NCBI GenBank assembly: GCA_025060085.1
Contig: JANXCM010000011.1
Location: forward strand, 1 to 15,145
Origin: Patescibacteria group bacterium
Lineage (GTDB): Bacteria; Patescibacteriota; Minisyncoccia; UBA6257; HR35
Length of the DNA: 15,145 nt
Direction of reading: 5' to 3'
Shown here: positions 14,441 through 15,145 of the stretch, in pieces
How positions within the stretch are numbered: the stretch's first letter is position 1
How the letters are laid out: every line of letters starts with the position of its first letter
Made by a program: the position numbers and the translations under genes
The notes under the pieces: generated by a model
Databases searched by the model: none
What the model saw: only the letters and a program-made list of their open reading frames with translations
What the model was told of the DNA's origin: nothing

Positions 14441-15145
14441 TTACTCATAGATATTTCTTAATTTCTCAATAAGATATTCAGCATCTTTATCTCTATTATG
14501 AGAATCTAAAAAACCTAAAAAAATTATCGGTGATTGAGGATATTTAATAATTAAGATAAGACACTGACCAGCTTTAGAAGTAAAACCAGTTTTTGAACCG
14601 ATAATATATTGGTCGTATTTAGAAAGAAGATAGTTGGTATTGTAAATATATCGGTTGTTAGAAGGAGATTTAATTAGATATTCCTTTTTTCGAGAAATTT
14701 CAAATATTTCTGGATAATCTCTCAAGATAACCTTAGAAAAATTATATAAATCTTTTAAATTTGATGTGTTTTCAATTGAAACTCCTGAAGGCTCAATAAT
14801 CTTGGTATGAAATAAATTATTTTTAGAAAGTATTTCTTCTATTTTTTTTAAAAAATTTTCTTTTCCTATCTTATCTATTATTGACCAAGCAGCAATATTA
14901 GAGGATGAAATAAGGAGAGCATTCAAAAGTTGTTCTAAATTGTATTTTTCATCACCCTTAAATTTAGTATTTTTTTCTGCATCTTGATTTTTGACAAAAT
15001 TTTCTTTAATATAAAAAATTTCTTCAGTTGGATAATTTTCTAAGGCGATAAAAGCAGTGAATAATTTTGTTAAAGAAGCAATTGGTTTCTTTTCTTGAGA
15101 TTTTTTTTCATAGATTGTTTGGCCATCTAATTCTTTAATTAAAAT
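14441..15145 (-). CDS. Serine-type D-Ala-D-Ala carboxypeptidase, S11 family (5' partial)
   Basis: The frame stays open to the window edge at 15145, giving at least 234 residues with no start inside the window. A TTG at 14924-14926 is an internal Leu codon, not the start, because the essential SxxK motif lies upstream of it. All three penicillin-binding motifs are present: IASLTKLFTAF with Ser and Lys at visible residues 24 and 27; SSN at 81-83 in LLISSSNIAAWS; and KTG at 185-187 in IGSKTGFTSKAG. The enzyme trims the terminal D-Ala of peptidoglycan stem peptides outside the cytoplasmic membrane. The protein ends soon after the catalytic domain (IEKLRNIYE), so the C-terminal beta domain and amphipathic anchor of PBP5 are absent. 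It is six bases upstream of mraY. Confidence 0.92.
   Translation of the reverse strand: MLIKELDGQTIYEKKSQEKKPIASLTKLFTAFIALENYPTEEIFYIKENFVKNQDAEKNTKFKGDEKYNLEQLLNALLISSSNIAAWSIIDKIGKENFLKKIEEILSKNNLFHTKIIEPSGVSIENTSNLKDLYNFSKVILRDYPEIFEISRKKEYLIKSPSNNRYIYNTNYLLSKYDQYIIGSKTGFTSKAGQCLILIIKYPQSPIIFLGFLDSHNRDKDAEYLIEKLRNIYE

Noticed and set aside
14441..14926. A short 161-residue carboxypeptidase starting at TTG 14926
   Set aside because: The frame continues upstream to the window edge and includes the SLTK motif needed for catalysis, so the TTG is an internal Leu codon.
14951..14957. A second CIRCE-like half-site, ATCACCC, in the carboxypeptidase gene
   Set aside because: There is no partner arm at the 9-base spacing and it lies inside coding sequence, so it is a chance match.

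Overview
The window is strongly AT-rich (not computed, but most intergenic DNA is almost pure A/T). It uses the standard bacterial code: TGA ends nrdJ and murA. Genes are tightly packed, most starts have no Shine-Dalgarno sequence, the proteins are Lys/Asn/Ile-rich, and several housekeeping proteins are compact or divergent. HrcA is short, the heat-shock operon carries an unknown membrane protein, and rplA does not follow rplK. Together this suggests a small-genome bacterium of the Candidate Phyla Radiation (Patescibacteria, perhaps Parcubacteria). That placement is inferred from style and gene content, not from a phylogeny.

Plus strand (1-6448): the 3' end of nusG and the complete rplK; a promoter and a large secreted protein that looks like a glycoside-hydrolase-type TIM barrel with an N-terminal beta-sandwich; a 305-base intergenic region with a perfect DnaA box and a near-consensus sigma-70 promoter; an adenosylcobalamin-dependent (class II) ribonucleotide reductase, nrdJ; and a PduO-type cob(I)alamin adenosyltransferase, which would make the cofactor NrdJ needs.

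Minus strand (15145-6456), read in transcription order: a D,D-carboxypeptidase (5' end outside the window), mraY and murA form a peptidoglycan group. They are followed directly by a heat-shock operon: hsp20, hrcA, grpE, dnaK, an unknown multi-pass membrane protein, and dnaJ. Between murA and hsp20 lies a perfect 9-9-9 inverted repeat that matches the HrcA operator CIRCE in geometry and in 7 of 9 positions per arm. A TTGACT -35 box sits in its central spacer and a TATAAT -10 box lies 17 bases downstream. This is a complete autoregulated circuit: operator, promoter, and the repressor HrcA encoded as the second gene.

The points most worth a second look are the symmetrically altered CIRCE operator paired with a shortened HrcA, the membrane protein inside the chaperone operon, MurA with Asp in place of the catalytic Cys, the DnaA box next to the nrdJ promoter, the unusual secreted protein, and a recurring TAAAAAATG start context. 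No mobile elements, CRISPR arrays, tRNA or rRNA genes were seen.
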